In this document: in pieces, positions 11,725 to 24,312 of the stretch
Layout of the letters: every line of letters starts with the position of its first letter
Numbering within the stretch: position 1 is the stretch's first letter
Assembly: GCF_964340395.1 (NCBI RefSeq)
Contig: NC_135566.1
Span: 18,724,501 to 18,788,500 of the forward strand
DNA: 64,000 bases
Source: Glandiceps talaboti
Lineage: Eukaryota > Hemichordata > Enteropneusta > Spengelidae
Direction of reading: 5' to 3'
Translations under genes and position numbers: made by a program
Notes under the pieces: model-generated
What the model was told of the DNA's origin: nothing
Databases searched by the model: none
Seen by the model: only the letters and a program-made list of their open reading frames with translations

Positions 11725-12013
11725 TTCTCATAGGGTTCATATCTAAAGAGCTTTATACGAACAATGGATTTTGGTTAGCAATTTACCAGATACACTTAAA
11801 ATTACTGTAAATGTAACATGTAACATTAACTATGCAGTGTGCTGTATTATGCTTTGAGTTTCTTGTCAATAGATGGGGGGGGGGGGGGGGGTAAGTGGGT
11901 TTTTATTTGTCAGAGGGGTAGGTTTGTTTTGTGGATGAATTGCAGGGGTCACTATTTTTAAGTACAACACGAACAGAAAGTCATCGCCCGACCGTAAAAA
12001 GTGATCGCTCCCT

Positions 12014-15000
12014 TACGGTAGCACTGCGTAGGAGCGTGTAAAACCACGTGTCTTCTTAGGCTAGATAGACATACCCTAACTAATAATCATGCATAGATAG
12101 TCGAATATTGGCCCTACTGGTTACTGGTTTTATTCATAATACAACAAAGATCCTCAATTTCTACACAACAGAAGGAGGGTAACACAGCATGGAAATAATA
12201 TAAAAAGACAGTTTTGCCGTTCTTAATTCACTCTCAACCAATTTGTAAAGTAATCTGTGAAAACCAACACCATTTATTATTCTACCATTAACGATGCTAT
12301 GTCATACAAAAACGAAAGTGTTTCTCTGGTGACTAACTGAGGGCAGATAACCCTGTCCGTATCGTACTACTATAAATAAGGACCATTATGAACTTTGGTT
12401 GGTTGTATATTGTTGCCACCCAACACTACAGTCATCAGTTGTATTGCACAACGTACAAAGACCGTCATTTCTTAAACGGATATGAGCATATGCTGCCCAA
12501 TACAACCAAGCAAAATTTATTTCACGCAGTTTTATTGCATTAACTATTAGAGAATGAGTAGAATTTATGGGAGGCGGGGTTAGGAGAAAATGGTGGGGGC
12601 GTTTGAAAATTCTGATGTATTGAAAGAGGGGCTTAGGAAAAATCTTGGTCTTGATTTGTAACTGCTTGAACAAAATTAGACCTGCCACCACAGTTCATCT
12701 TTATCCCCAAACAAGATTAGACGGTCTGTTTTAGTTTGCATAAATATTGAATTTATTTTGCTCATAAGATGCTGATATCAATGAATTCTTTTATCGAGTT
12801 GCTTCAATACCCTTCTTTTGTCTTTAGTCCTGTGTCAGCTCTTGAACTTGTATAGAGTTAATTACAAAGAACTAATTATGCTACCGGAGATCACTCACTT
12901 TTCCATTGTACTGTATCAAGCTGTCTCAGGACATATGGTTGACCTTCGCCTTTCCTATTGTACTGTAACAAGCTGTCTCAGGACATATTCTATTATACAA
13001 GTGTTAGTAAGAGCTGTTTGAGGTCAACCGGACATTTCTATATTTCTGCAAGTAAGTTAGCTATCAAATATTTAATGTATGTAACACTCCTTCCTTCCCA
13101 AGCAAAACGTCCCGGTTTGCATTACATAAAATAAACTCTCTTAACTATACCACCACCAAAAAAACACACTTACAATGCGCATAGGTTTTAATTATACCAC
13201 CACCATAAACTTACAATGTAAAATAATGGTCTACGAAAAGAAAGTAATCAAAAGAAAATGTCTCAAATGAAATTACGTAACTATACCATCACCCATACAA
13301 TAAAGTGAGCTCAAAAAGAAAAATACAAAAATTAAACGTATTGATATTGAAGTGAGGAAATCTTCCATGCGGAAGGTTTTGTCACCTGACATCATAGAAC
13401 TATAATTCAATGGTCAAGTGCGGCTTTACATTTAACAAACACATCTAATAAACATGAAACAAAGCTGATCCAAATGTCGTTACCTTTTAGTTGACTGATC
13501 AGTATCTGTATTTGTATTTATCTTCAAATCCATCATATTTAAATATATTTTCTCATCACTTTTCGATATATCGTGCGCATGCGATGGAGCTCGGAGAACG
13601 TCCCTTCATACTGGAATCTAACACTTTCAATCTAATATCCTGACCTATTTTAAACGAGTCTATCTTCTTGGTACTGGCAGGTTTAGACGTGGTTATTGGG
13701 TTTTTGGACGTCTCTTTTCTCTTCATAAAATTTACTTGTACTTCCGCTAATATAACTCTAAGGCCTTTCTACGTACACCCAAAATAGGGGGTTTATCTAC
13801 TTCAATGATCGTTTGCTTACTTTATCTATAAATTGAAATTCCCACTATTGTTCTTCACTTGCAATAATTCAACATTTCGTCCTACTTAAACATCTGCACT
13901 GGCAGGTCTAGATTCCACTAAGGGGCTATGGACCTTTGTGCACTAATCAACCCTACTACTAACTCTAAAAATATGGGAAAGGAACACAAATCATTTTCTT
14001 CCTACGTCCTGCTCAATGTCACCTAAAATACGTTATCAGTCGGTAAAAACCACTTGTCCATTATATTACTATCACGACACTAACGTACGTACACTCAACA
14101 CATTTATACTGGATTCATGACGCCCACTGTCACACATCTCTAGATCTATCACACAGCCCTGTCATAACTCAATCAAACATTGGACTTGCTACTCATAGTA
14201 TTCTAGATGACACGAAAGATGGCGTCATACTTAACAAAGAAATGAGACTATTGACATTTTACCAGATAGATATTCCCATTGTATTATTATTTAAAATTCC
14301 TTCATCCTCCCTTGGAGTATTATATTCTCCCTATAAAAACCCTTCAACTTATTTAAATATTGTACTTTCTCACTTCTATATCATCCCTTTATACAGAGGA
14401 CTCGATAAAACTCTAATGAATATGAAAATTCGTCGCTAAACTCAGAAATCATAATTATATTTGTAACGGCCTTTTTAGTAATTGTATCGCTATTAATCAG
14501 ACTTGATCGATCTCCTGGCTACTCACAGAATCGACACCCTGCGTCAATGTAACTATTGAATATATTTTCCCAAACAAAAGGCAACAAGACACTTTAAGTT
14601 GACTATGTTTAACCTAAAAATAAAATAATGGAACATTCTTATAGTTCCTTATAAAATCAGATCACTCCTTGGGTCATCTCAACTATAAATCGACCTCTCC
14701 TTGGGTTATTAAAACTTCCTTTAAATTAAAACGAGACAGAAACAACGTTATCGATATTTTCTTTATCTTTAACTTAGTCAAACATTTTCTCTTGGACGCT
14801 TCAATAAAATATAAATTCTGTGAATGACGGGGATCAAATGTTTTCCCCCTAATTATGAGCAATAATTTATTTCTGGCCGAAAGTGTATCCTTTCTGAATC
14901 TGTCCATGATTAGTTTGCTAAAATTGGATTACTATCTTATACTGAACACATGCACAAAAGAGCCGACATTAAATGTATATTTGTCATGTATCAAATTGTT

Positions 15001-15029
15001 TTTCAAGTGTTCATTATCGATATCGTTGA
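12014..15029. other. No convincing gene; possible decayed coding fragments
   Basis: No recognisable exon or RNA gene. A ~57-bp direct duplication around 'caagctgtctcaggacatat' is seen at 12901-12988. On the - strand, short frames at 14683-14907 and about 13550-13730 are rich in Lys/Arg and look protein-like, but no family was recognised. They may be remnants of a mobile element. The rest is AT-rich without visible structure. Confidence 0.4.
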
Positions 15030-15030
15030 G

Positions 15031-15032
<2 letters not shown>

Positions 15033-15128
<96 letters not shown>

Positions 15129-15135
15129 AGAGGGG

Positions 15136-15229
<94 letters not shown>
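15033..15229. repeat. (GA)n microsatellite
   Basis: Almost uninterrupted GA/CT dinucleotide, broken once by G-runs near 15120-15140. It begins ~70 bases downstream of the stop codon of the Ebony-like gene (- strand), so it may be in its 3' UTR. The equivalent position of the second gene copy lacks it. Confidence 0.95.
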
Positions 15230-15298
15230 AGTAATTAGTTGGTGTACGCTATCATCGAATGGATGAACTGATTCATACATCACCCCATGATAAATGGC

Positions 15299-16684
15299 CT
15301 ATGTATCTTTGGTTGCAAATTCAAGTTCGAGAGATGGCGGTTGGATCTTCTCTAAAATTCTTTTGCCTTCATGAAGTAAATCCCTCAATTTCTTCTTCTG
15401 ACGGACAACGTATCCTAACTCATTGCATACCCTTTTCATTACAGGATGTACATTGAAACACCACACACTCCTGTAGCCCCCTCTCCTGGCTGTGTCACAA
15501 AGATCTGAAGGAAATAGAGGAACATTATTAGGTCACCGGGGGTGCTATTACAATGGGCTCCATTCGTCCGTCCGTCCGTGCGTGCGTGCGTGCGTGCGTG
15601 CGTCCGTGCATGCGTCCATAATACGTCATTTCTCAGGCATGCAATATCAAATTTCTTTCAAATCTGACTAAAAGGTGACACATCATGTATAACATATGCA
15701 CGTTAATTTCCTTTTTGATATATGTAAATTTGACCGAATGGTGGCCATATTTGCAGTTAAAATCGATATTTACTGCATAACGCAAGAACTATAATACACA
15801 GACACTCCATTAGAGTGTCTACACCCATATTATCAGATTCAGGCTATCTTTGGAGACCTTGACCTTCGATATTGACCTTGACTTCATGGTCAATTGTCAA
15901 AATCAAACCAATTCTTGACTATCACAGTGATTGCTGATTTCATTTGAATCATGTTTACAAGTAATATTGAAGAAAATAACTATACATAAACATTAAGGTT
16001 TGGTGCGCATATCATTTTTACTGCATGGCGGCCACATTTGTAGTTAAAAATCATTATTTACTGCATAACTCAAAACTGTAATTCACAGACACTCCATTCA
16101 AGTGTCTACCCCCTATTATACCATATGCAAGCTATCTTTGGAGACGTTGACCTATGATCTTCAGGGTCAATTATCAAAATCAAGCCAATTCCTGCCTATC
16201 AGAGACACATTGTAGTGTTTATATATTTGGCAATTTCTTTTAAATCATGTTTACAAATAATATTGAAGGAAATAACTATACACAAGCATTATTTTTGGTG
16301 CTGAGATCACTTATACTGAATGGCAGCTATATTTGTAATTAGAAATCGGCATTTACTGCATAAATGAAATTGCAATACATGAAGACTGCATTAAATTGTC
16401 TACCCCTTTAATACCAGGTATAAACTTTCTTTTTAGACAATGACTTTTGACCTAATCCAGATCTTCAGATTCAGTTACTGAAATAAAATAAATTCCCTGC
16501 ATTATTACAGACAATTTTTAGTATTTATTTCTTGCCACCAGTTTTTTTAAAATCATGTCTCCATTCAGTCACATTTGAGGGGGGGGGGGGGCTAAGATCT
16601 TAAAGAAGTGTGTGTGTATATATTTACATCTATTCATGTATGTATGTATGTATGTATGTATGTATGTATGTATGTATGTATGTA

Positions 16685-16751
<67 letters not shown>

Positions 16752-19479
16752 ATGTATGTATGTATGTATGTATGTATGTATGTATGTATGTATGTATGTA
16801 TGTATGTATGTATGTGTGTGTGCGTGCATGTATGTATGCATGCATGCATGCATGCATGCATGCATGTATGTATGTATGTATGTATGTATGCATGCGTGTA
16901 CGCCAGCGCGTGCATGTGTGGGTGTGGAGGGATCAATAATTTTTACGAAGAAAATAAAATATATTATGACTCAGAAATAACATGGATATTGTAAGGCTTA
17001 ATTTACGAATCGTGCAGTAAATACATTAGATATGTAAATGCAAAGAAAATATATATGTGTTCACAACTGACATCAAACGAAAAATATAAACGAGGGATTT
17101 CAAAAATTATACAATATTAATAATACAAACCTCTGTGACCAGAAAGCTGATTGAGCTAGTTGTCACACTGGTTTTTGTTATACCTTTGAGTAGTTCACGT
17201 TCAGTATCAATGCTTCGTATACATGGTGACATTCTGACAATAATAAACAATTTACATTTCAATAAAGTATACACTTACGCTTCTCTGATAACATAGTCAA
17301 ATCTACTTTCATATTCATGGGTAGATCTGCAATCACCAGTAAGCATCCAGTGAGGTAATTCGTACCGTATGGGACGTTCATATTTTGACAAGCCACGTCT
17401 ACTAGACTTTCGCAAACATTCTCAACCATTCTTATAACGTGTATCTGGAGGTCAGGAAATTGGTGAAGATCGACATCACCATCACGAATAAGATATGCGA
17501 CGATAATGTTATCACTCCCTTTCTCTTTGACGAAGAATGACAACTCTGAGCTGTTTGTTTTTTCCAAAAGGCACTTCGCATATTCGTAGAACTGCGCAAA
17601 TAGCTCTTCATGAGAAAATGTTCCACTGTCAATCAGGGCTCGGGAAATGAGGTCATGTGTTGTCATTTGCCTTGATAAAAGTGTCATTGCTGACTCCTTC
17701 TCAATGGCGGTTGCAGCAGAGAATTGAACAATCTCAAAATCGTTCAGTAGGGCCGATTCCCAGTTGTTTAGCTCAGTCTCATCAATGACGGGTTGTTCAG
17801 TCTCGTGTTGTATCTTGTGTACTCTCTTAGCGATGTCCACCACCGACGTTGACTTGAAAAACTCGCCCAATGTGACGTGCAACCCCAGCTTTCGTAGTTC
17901 AGACACCACCTGTACTGCATTCACTAGTATGAATAAAATATGAGAACATAATTAATTTTAACGAAAATGCATAGTCGAGTCGGTGTTTATCCCTGTATAT
18001 TTGTCTCATTAAACTGATTATAAGCTTATGGATGAGAAGTGAGTATTTATTTCTGATTTTCAATGAACGAAACAACCTGTGTTTTCCTTCGTAGACAAAA
18101 CATAGTATAGTTGTGTTATTTATCAAATATCAAATACCCATTGTCATCCATAAGGCTAATTTGATTGAACTATTACCGATGTATGAATACTCTCTGAAAA
18201 TGATGTCAGCTATTAATTATTGTCTTTTCATTACCACAAAATTTGTGATTCGGAATCGGATTTCCACCAAATTTCTACCGAATGTGAAAACCTTATTATC
18301 ACGAATGTGTTGTATCCGACTTACCCGAATTTCCTCCCAGCATAAAGAAGTCGCTCTTATGGTGAATTTGATCTGCCGATATTTGTAACGTCTCGGAAAT
18401 GACATCTACCAAGGTCATAAATGATGAATCTGTCAAATTAACGTCCTGTGACTCGGTCTTGATGGTACCAGGGTGATCACGAGTAGAACAAGACGATCGA
18501 CTGTCGTCAAACATCTTCCTTAATGCATCATTATTGATCTTACCTATGTAGAGAGTAATTTGGTACATTAAGTAAACGTTCATGTCAACTAATTTATTTG
18601 ACCATAGACAGTGGATTGGTGATGTGGCTATGCTTTTGACAAACTAATCTGAAAAGAAACAAGTCTATATTCCTTCAGAAGTTAATCTCAAATGAAAATA
18701 ATCTTCACTGAAGACAAAGATTTGGAGATATCAAGTTTCAAAGTCTTGAAAATGGATATTCATATTATTTCTATTGTCTGATATACATTCTGAAAATACC
18801 TACACACGCGCATTTATTTCACTTCGTAGATCACCTTTGTGCAATGGTTGCTATCATAGCAAATGCAAAGACTCTCAAACTGAGTGGAAACTATTTGCTT
18901 TACCCGGGATGTTTACGTTACATAGAAACATGTATAGGCTAAAATGCACCGATTACACTGAATCTAGCACAATATACTTGCCTTTACTTTGATGACATTA
19001 AAAATTGTCTGCTGATGGTCTAATTTTATGTATTTATTAAACTTTCTTATAAAATCACTTTCTTATAAAATTACATCTGAAATGCAAGTAAGATCTTCTA
19101 TAACATAGTACATTTTGAGGAAACACTCAATTTCTATGACTGTTTGGGTCTAAAAGGGTATGAACCACGAAATAAACAGACACCCTGTAAAGACAAAAGG
19201 GAAGATATCCTTAGCCCTGGAGCCTGCACACCTTGTACGCAATACGATAGGTTGATTGGTTGGTTGAGAACTAATGATGACACACATTTTTGATTGTGCC
19301 TATCAACGACATGAGTGAAAAACGTACTGCCGTGAAACATAATCTTAGAGAAAACGGTACAATTCTAAGGCTAGCTGAATTAATTCTGTCCATCAGACAG
19401 CTAAACCCTAGAATCTATTAGATGATCCTTCATATTACCTTTTTACCTCCCATAAGGGGGAAGTTATGTTATGTTATGT

Positions 19480-19555
<76 letters not shown>

Positions 19556-22500
19556 CGTGTCCGTCTGTCTTTCTGTTGACACGATATCACAAAACACTAC
19601 TGCATGGATTCTATTGAAACTTGTTACACATCTGGCAATGTAGAGAACTGTTAAACATCCACTGAATATTAATTAGTCATTTGCATATATGTAGTTAATG
19701 GTTTTTAGTAATTAGGTTATATCTTTGGAATGCATACTTCAAATTCAATATAATTTGATACATAAGTTAACCAAGTGAAAGACCATATGTGTTACAATGA
19801 TTTAGCTTAAAGATTTAATTAATAATTGGCACAATTAATCATTTTCGGTATTAGGGTATATCATAAGACTGCATACAATTTCAATATAATTTAGTTCATA
19901 CGCTAACCATAATAAAGTGCAAATGTCCAATAAAGTTTGTTGATGTAGCTTACAGTTTTCATGAATAATTTGCATAGTTAATTATTTTCTGTAATTAGGT
20001 TATAGAATGCAAGCTTCACTTTCAATGTAAATGAATACATACATTACAAACTTTCATAATTAATGATTTTTGGTAATTAGGCTGTATCTTAAGAATGCAG
20101 CTTCAATTTTCATATAATGTGGTACATATATTAACCATAATAATACGCACCTGTCCTATGAAGTTTGTTGATACAACTTTTACTTTTAAGGAGTAATTTG
20201 AATAATTAATGATTTTCAGTATTTAAGCTGTATCTTAAGAATGCACTGCTCAAATTACATAAATGGCTCATGCATTAACCATAACAAAGCACACTTATCT
20301 ATTAAAGCCTGTTAGCATATGTTTTTAGTTTTAATGAGTAATTTGCATAATTAGTGATTTTGGTAATTAGGCTTTATCTTAAGAATGCAAACTCAAAGTT
20401 CATCTAACTTGATACAGCTTGATACAAATTGAGACAGCCATCAACAATAAAAAAAATCAACAAGTTTGATGTAGTTGGTTATGTAGTTTTTAGTTGTGAT
20501 GAGTAAGTTCCATAAGTAATCATTTCGACAATCGGGCAATACCATTAGAATGTAAATTTAAATTTCAGATAATTTAATGCCAGGATTTATGGTAAATACG
20601 TGCATGCATCATTTAAAGCTTGATGATGTAACTTATAAGATAAATTGTTAATTTGCAAAATTAACGGTATTTTGATAATTAGGCAATATGTTAACTATGT
20701 ACACTTCAAACTTCATACAGTTTCGTAACATTAATTTTCCAATTTAGTGGTACATCCTGTATAATAGCTATAGTTCAGAATATCGCATTCCAACAATGTG
20801 TGTAGGCCCTTAAATCTACGGTTTGGCCCTTGTGGGAAGCTAAATTGATTGATATCTTCCAACTTCTTCTTCCTTATAATGATGAGGTCTGTCTGCATCG
20901 TTGCATCTGCATCTCTCGTCTAACATTAGTATTAGCTTGCTGTAGTAAACATTCAACTAGACAAGTTAGCCAAACCCCTAAAAGCCCTTAGCAGAATACA
21001 CTATGTTTAAATTTACATAATAGTTGTATCCCACTTTATTTGTTTTGTATAGAGGCAAGGCTCAGACCTGAATAATCACATAATGCATTCAGTTTGAAGC
21101 AGGTGATTATTCCCCCACTCTGACCAATTATCTTATGGGAATATTTCAAATGGCACTATCCACTTAATATATAGGATTTTATAACAAGCTGAGAGTAAAC
21201 AAGAAATAGCATAGCCACGTACAGATTCAGTGTTGTTGACTGGCTATATAAATAATGGATATATACACATTTGATGTACATACCATTTGGTAACAGAGGC
21301 CAATTTTGCACTGCAACGATTTCTGGAATCATATACATCGGTAACTTCTTCTTCAGATAATCTTTCATGTCACTGACAGATGGCCTGCCTACACCACGTT
21401 GATGGAATGAACAGAATGCGACTATGATCTGGTCAAACAAAGACTGTTTGTAACAATGAACTCGCGTGGCCTCTATGCCAGATATCTCCGATAGAACATT
21501 CTCTACTTCATGTAAGTTGACACGATTTCCTCGAACTTTGACCTGACAAACTTCACTACCCTCGAAAATTAGGGAAAGATGTTGATCTTGATGTATTTTA
21601 TCTCCAGTATACACCATTCGGCCGAAGTCGCCCATTTTAAACAGTCGTTTTGCAATACCTTTAGTCTTACTGGTGTGTTCAAAGAAACTCTTGGCCGTTT
21701 CTTCCTTATCATTAAAGTAGCCCATTGCGAGATTTTGTCCACTGACATATATACCACCCACTTCACCAACTGGTACAGGCCTCTTATCTTCATCCAATAT
21801 GTAGATTCCAGTGTTGTATATTGGTTTTCCAATGGGTACTTGAGATCCAATCCCCACTATAGATGTCTTATTAAATGTCATATAAGTGACATCACCTGTG
21901 ACTTCTGTGCTACCGTAAAAGTTGGCTAGGTTACTCTCTGCGAAGGTGGAGAAAAATTCCTTGAGAAGTTGGGATGGTAGTTCCTCTCCGCTACAAACCC
22001 AAAACTTTAGTGTTTGGGAAATATCCAGTATTTGTCTTCTATCTGAATGCGAAACCATTGACAGGATAGAGGATAGAAGAGATGGAACGACAGTAATTCT
22101 GGTTACTTTATGTGCATGTAGGACACGCAACAGCTGTTCTGGGTCTCGGGTGACGTCTCTATCAATTGTAACAGTAGGCCGACCCTGTAGGATGAAGCCG
22201 AATGACTCGGAGAGGGAATCAACAAAATTTAGAGTGGTCTTGAAGCAACCAATGTCATCTTTGCTGAAGGGAAAGGTTTTCCACTGCCACACTAAGCGAT
22301 GGAGAATGGACTCATGTGAGAGACAGACACCCTTTGGAACACCAGTCCTCCCAGAAGTGTACAGTATACAAGCTAGGGGATTCTGTCCTTTGACTTCATC
22401 ATCTGACCATTCACATGCTCGACCTACTTGAGACCCACTTGAACTGATTGTCTCCGTCCATATATCATTGATACATATGACACTGAGGTTGTCGTTAGTG

Positions 22501-22961
22501 CCTTCTCGATGCTGCTTCATCAGTGAAGTACCCTTTGATGCCAGAATACACATTGGTTGAGATTCCTCGATGATGTGTTGGAGCCACTGCATAGGGTAAT
22601 CAGGATCTAAAGGAACATAAGCAGCACCCATCTTCAGCACAGCTAATAGTGCCACCACCATTTTGTCCGAAGGGTAGACATGAATGCCGATGAGCGATGT
22701 TTTCTCAGTTTCGGTTTGATTGGTTTTGTTTTTCAATTTCATCTTTAGAATAGCCACCAAATTGTCAGAATACCTGTCTAATTCATCAAAAGTCATTACA
22801 ACATCATTATAAATGATAGCTGGTTTGCTTTTGACTTCCTCATTCTTTGAGTGCATAATATAGTTGAATAGTCCGTGAATGGTTGTACTTGGCAAAGTTT
22901 GAAGTATCGGTACATCTTCTCCTTCCATGATACTGTACACCAATGAATCGTCTTTGTCCAT
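15299..22961 (-). CDS. Ebony-like NRPS-type enzyme 1 (adenylation-carrier-GNAT-like)
   Basis: Four coding exons on the - strand: 22961-21284, 18543-18325, 17923-17279 and 15504-15299. All introns are phase 1 with GT/AG ends, giving 2748 nt (915 aa). Residues ~30-565 form an AMP-binding adenylation domain. It has core motifs LYTSGRTGVPKGV (A3, with Arg where Thr is usual), FVDS (A4 region), NFYGSTEVTGDVTY (A5), MGDFGRM (A7), QVKVRGNRVNLHEVE (A8) and PNGKINNDAL (A10 Lys, formed across intron 1). A peptidyl carrier follows, with DFFMLGGNS; its phosphopantetheine Ser (~632) is the last full codon before intron 2. The ~240-residue C-terminus ends in ARRGGYRSV...NVHPV...ELGYVV, a GNAT-like pattern. 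There is no condensation or thioesterase domain. The A-T-GNAT-like order matches insect Ebony, which joins beta-alanine to biogenic amines. Cytosolic location and that reaction are inference. No signal peptide is seen. Confidence 0.85.
15540..16600 (-). mobile_element. Satellite-bearing element in intron 3: (CGTC/CGTG)n plus three ~290-bp units
   Basis: A left part 'tcaccgggggtgctattac' is followed by a CGTC/CGTG tetranucleotide run (15570-15612). Then come three tandem units of about 285-295 bp, marked by 'tggcggcca'-like phrases at 15736, 16022 and 16317. The same arrangement stands in intron 3 of the second gene (39420-40430), so it predates the duplication. Architecturally it resembles pearl-type elements, with a different core sequence from the ~145-bp family. 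Strand is arbitrary. Confidence 0.5.
16636..16895. repeat. (ATGT)n-(TGTC)n-(ATGT)n-(ATGC)n microsatellite in intron 3
   Basis: A compound tetranucleotide array. Reading frames that cross it on both strands (Cys-Met-Tyr-Val or His-Thr-Tyr-Ile repeats) are artefacts. The paralogous site at 40452-40625 lacks the TGTC block. Confidence 0.95.
19440..20740 (+). mobile_element. Pearl/DINE-like element in intron 1 of Ebony-like gene 1
   Basis: It begins 'ttttacctcccataaggggg', then a (TGTC)n run (19482-19552), then about eight tandem units. The units are marked by 'gtaattaggctatatctta'-type phrases at roughly 19707, 19847, 19991, 20072, 20218, 20362, 20526 and 20673. Typical spacing is ~145 bp, with one shortened unit. 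The units diverge from one another. A counterpart sits in intron 1 of gene 2 (43560-44520). Class assignment is inference from structure. Confidence 0.55.
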
Positions 22962-23045
22962 CTTGTCTTGTCACTCTTCACTTCTACTTTATCCCTGATG
23001 AATCTGTTAAGAAACACTTTTGATGAGAGCATTGCAGGAATAAAT
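22962..23045 (-). promoter_or_regulatory. Conserved 5' flank of Ebony-like gene 1
   Basis: About 85 bases upstream of the start codon are nearly identical to the region before gene 2 (46683-46768), after which the two loci diverge abruptly. This is probably 5' UTR and perhaps core promoter. No TATA box is evident and the transcription start is unknown. Confidence 0.35.
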
Positions 23046-23439
23046 CTGTGGTCACCTTACTCATTTTTGAAATAGCGACTATGGCTCGAAATGATATCAA
23101 AATTTAGTCATCTTAGAGTTCACCAGAAGTAAACTGAATGCCTTCTGTAAAGGCAAAACCATAGAGTGTACTGTAGTTCCTGCACACATTATTGGAATAC
23201 AAGAATCTGAGCTATAGTTATCACACATAATGTATCCTTAATTGGAAAATTAATTTTATGAAACTATCTGAAATTTAGAGCATACATACTTAAGACTTTA
23301 CCTAATTATCGAAAAATCATTACCTACGCAAATGAACCACTAAGACACACACTTTACCATCTTTGCATGTAATGAACTATCTGAAATTTACAGCTTGCAT
23401 TCTAAGGATATTGCCTTATTATATCAAATTTGAAGTTTG

Positions 23440-23480
23440 CATTTTTACCTCCCTTAAGGGGAGGTAATAGTATGCGTTTT

Positions 23481-23543
<63 letters not shown>

Positions 23544-24080
23544 GTCTGTCTGTGTCTGGTTGTTTCAAAAACGACTATGTAGATTATAATGAAACAAATT
23601 TGAAGTTTGCATTTTTGATAGTATGTGTTTGCTTGTCTATCAGTCTGTCTATCAGTCTGTCTGTCTGTCTGTCTGTTGGTCGGTCGGTCAGTTGTTTGGT
23701 CGGTCGGTCGGTCGGTGGGTCGATCGGTCAGTCTGGCTGGCTGGCTGGCTGTGTATGTTTGTGTTTGTTTGTTTGTGTGTGTGTCTGTTCGTGGACATGA
23801 TATCTCATAACTGCTACGTAGATTATACTGAAACTTGCTACACTCTTTTCCAATGGTAATAACAAGAAATGATTGTATTTTGATAAACATCTAGTAAAAA
23901 TTAATCTGCCATGTGCATAATTGATGGCTTTTAGCAATTAGGCTATATCTTAAGAATATATACTTCAAATTCAAAATGAATTTTGTACATACATTAACCA
24001 TAACAAAGCAAATATGCCATAGAAAGCTTGTTGAAATCTATAGAATGCACACTTCAAATTCAATTTTAATTTACTACACA
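23440..24080 (+). mobile_element. Pearl/DINE-like element upstream of Ebony-like gene 1
   Basis: Starts with the near-palindrome 'acctcccttaaggggaggt' (23447-23465), then (TGTC)n (23482-23553). A partial restart and a degenerate TGTC/GGTC run follow at 23640-23790. Then come ~145-bp core units with 'gcaattaggctatatctta'. It appears to be a nested or duplicated copy, since 'aaatttgaagtttgcatttt' occurs both before and after the first TGTC run. Confidence 0.5.
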
Positions 24081-24177
24081 CAGTAATGTAGACACAGACA
24101 CATTGCCTCCATAAATCAAAGACACGACACTGGTGGATAATGACTGTCGATTGTAGTAAGACCTTATCGTATCTGTA

Positions 24178-24312
24178 TATGTTATTTGCCAAATACCGTT
24201 AATGTCCATATCTTGCTGCGAGAGGTCATTTTTCTGGTAATAACGGCGAACCGTTTACCAGGAAAATGACATCAAGTAGCAAGACGTGGAACAGTATTTG
24301 GCAAATAACATA
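24178..24312. mobile_element. Fold-back (hairpin) element
   Basis: Two arms of ~60 bases, inverted with some mismatches, meet at about 24247. The outer 16 bases are a perfect match ('gttatttgccaaatac' and 'gtatttggcaaataac'). The inner pair is 'tttttctggtaa'/'ttaccaggaaaa'. Sequence preceding the left arm (24088-24180) recurs at 25500-25580 without the hairpin. Confidence 0.55.

Larger units (their letters stand above)
6587..12013. mobile_element. PIF/Harbinger-like MITE (host copy, split by a retroelement)
   Basis: The left end GGGAGCGATTAGTTTTTACC and the inverted right end (..GTAAAAAGTGATCGCTCCC) form terminal inverted repeats. They are flanked on both sides by TTA, a 3-bp target duplication of the TWA type known for PIF/Harbinger transposons. 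The element proper is 6587-7545 plus 11725-12013, about 1.25 kb, with G-runs near both ends and no transposase frame. It aligns along its whole length with the copy at 52126-53627. The remainder (7546-11724) is a later insertion. Superfamily assignment rests on TIR plus TWA only. Confidence 0.6.
15250..23045 (-). repeat. Segmental duplication, copy A (Ebony-like gene 1)
   Basis: This segment aligns colinearly with about 39128-46768. Homology begins just downstream of the stop codon ('ggatgaa.tgattcata') and ends ~85 bases upstream of the start codon ('gaaacacttttgatgaga'). Exons, introns and most intronic repeats are shared. Differences are microsatellite lengths and indels inside introns. 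Confidence 0.85.

Noticed and set aside
15014-15283. Ser-Leu and Arg-Glu repeat proteins
   Set aside because: GA/TC dinucleotide repeat translated; not a gene. Likewise 33862-34119 and 58988-59370.
16569-16994. Long frames of Cys-Val-Tyr-Met or His-Thr-Tyr-Ile repeats on both strands
   Set aside because: Translation of ATGT/TGTC microsatellite in an intron; a frame open in all phases is expected from the repeat. The same applies at 2866-3102, 4210-4519, 19422-19643, 23402-23890, 35073-35360, 36331-36647, 40359-40742, 47111-47461 and 60781-61283.
21579-22431. Open frames on the + strand and in alternate frames opposite the adenylation exon
   Set aside because: Shadows of the conserved coding strand; no start context or domains. 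The same holds for gene 2 at 45296-45701.
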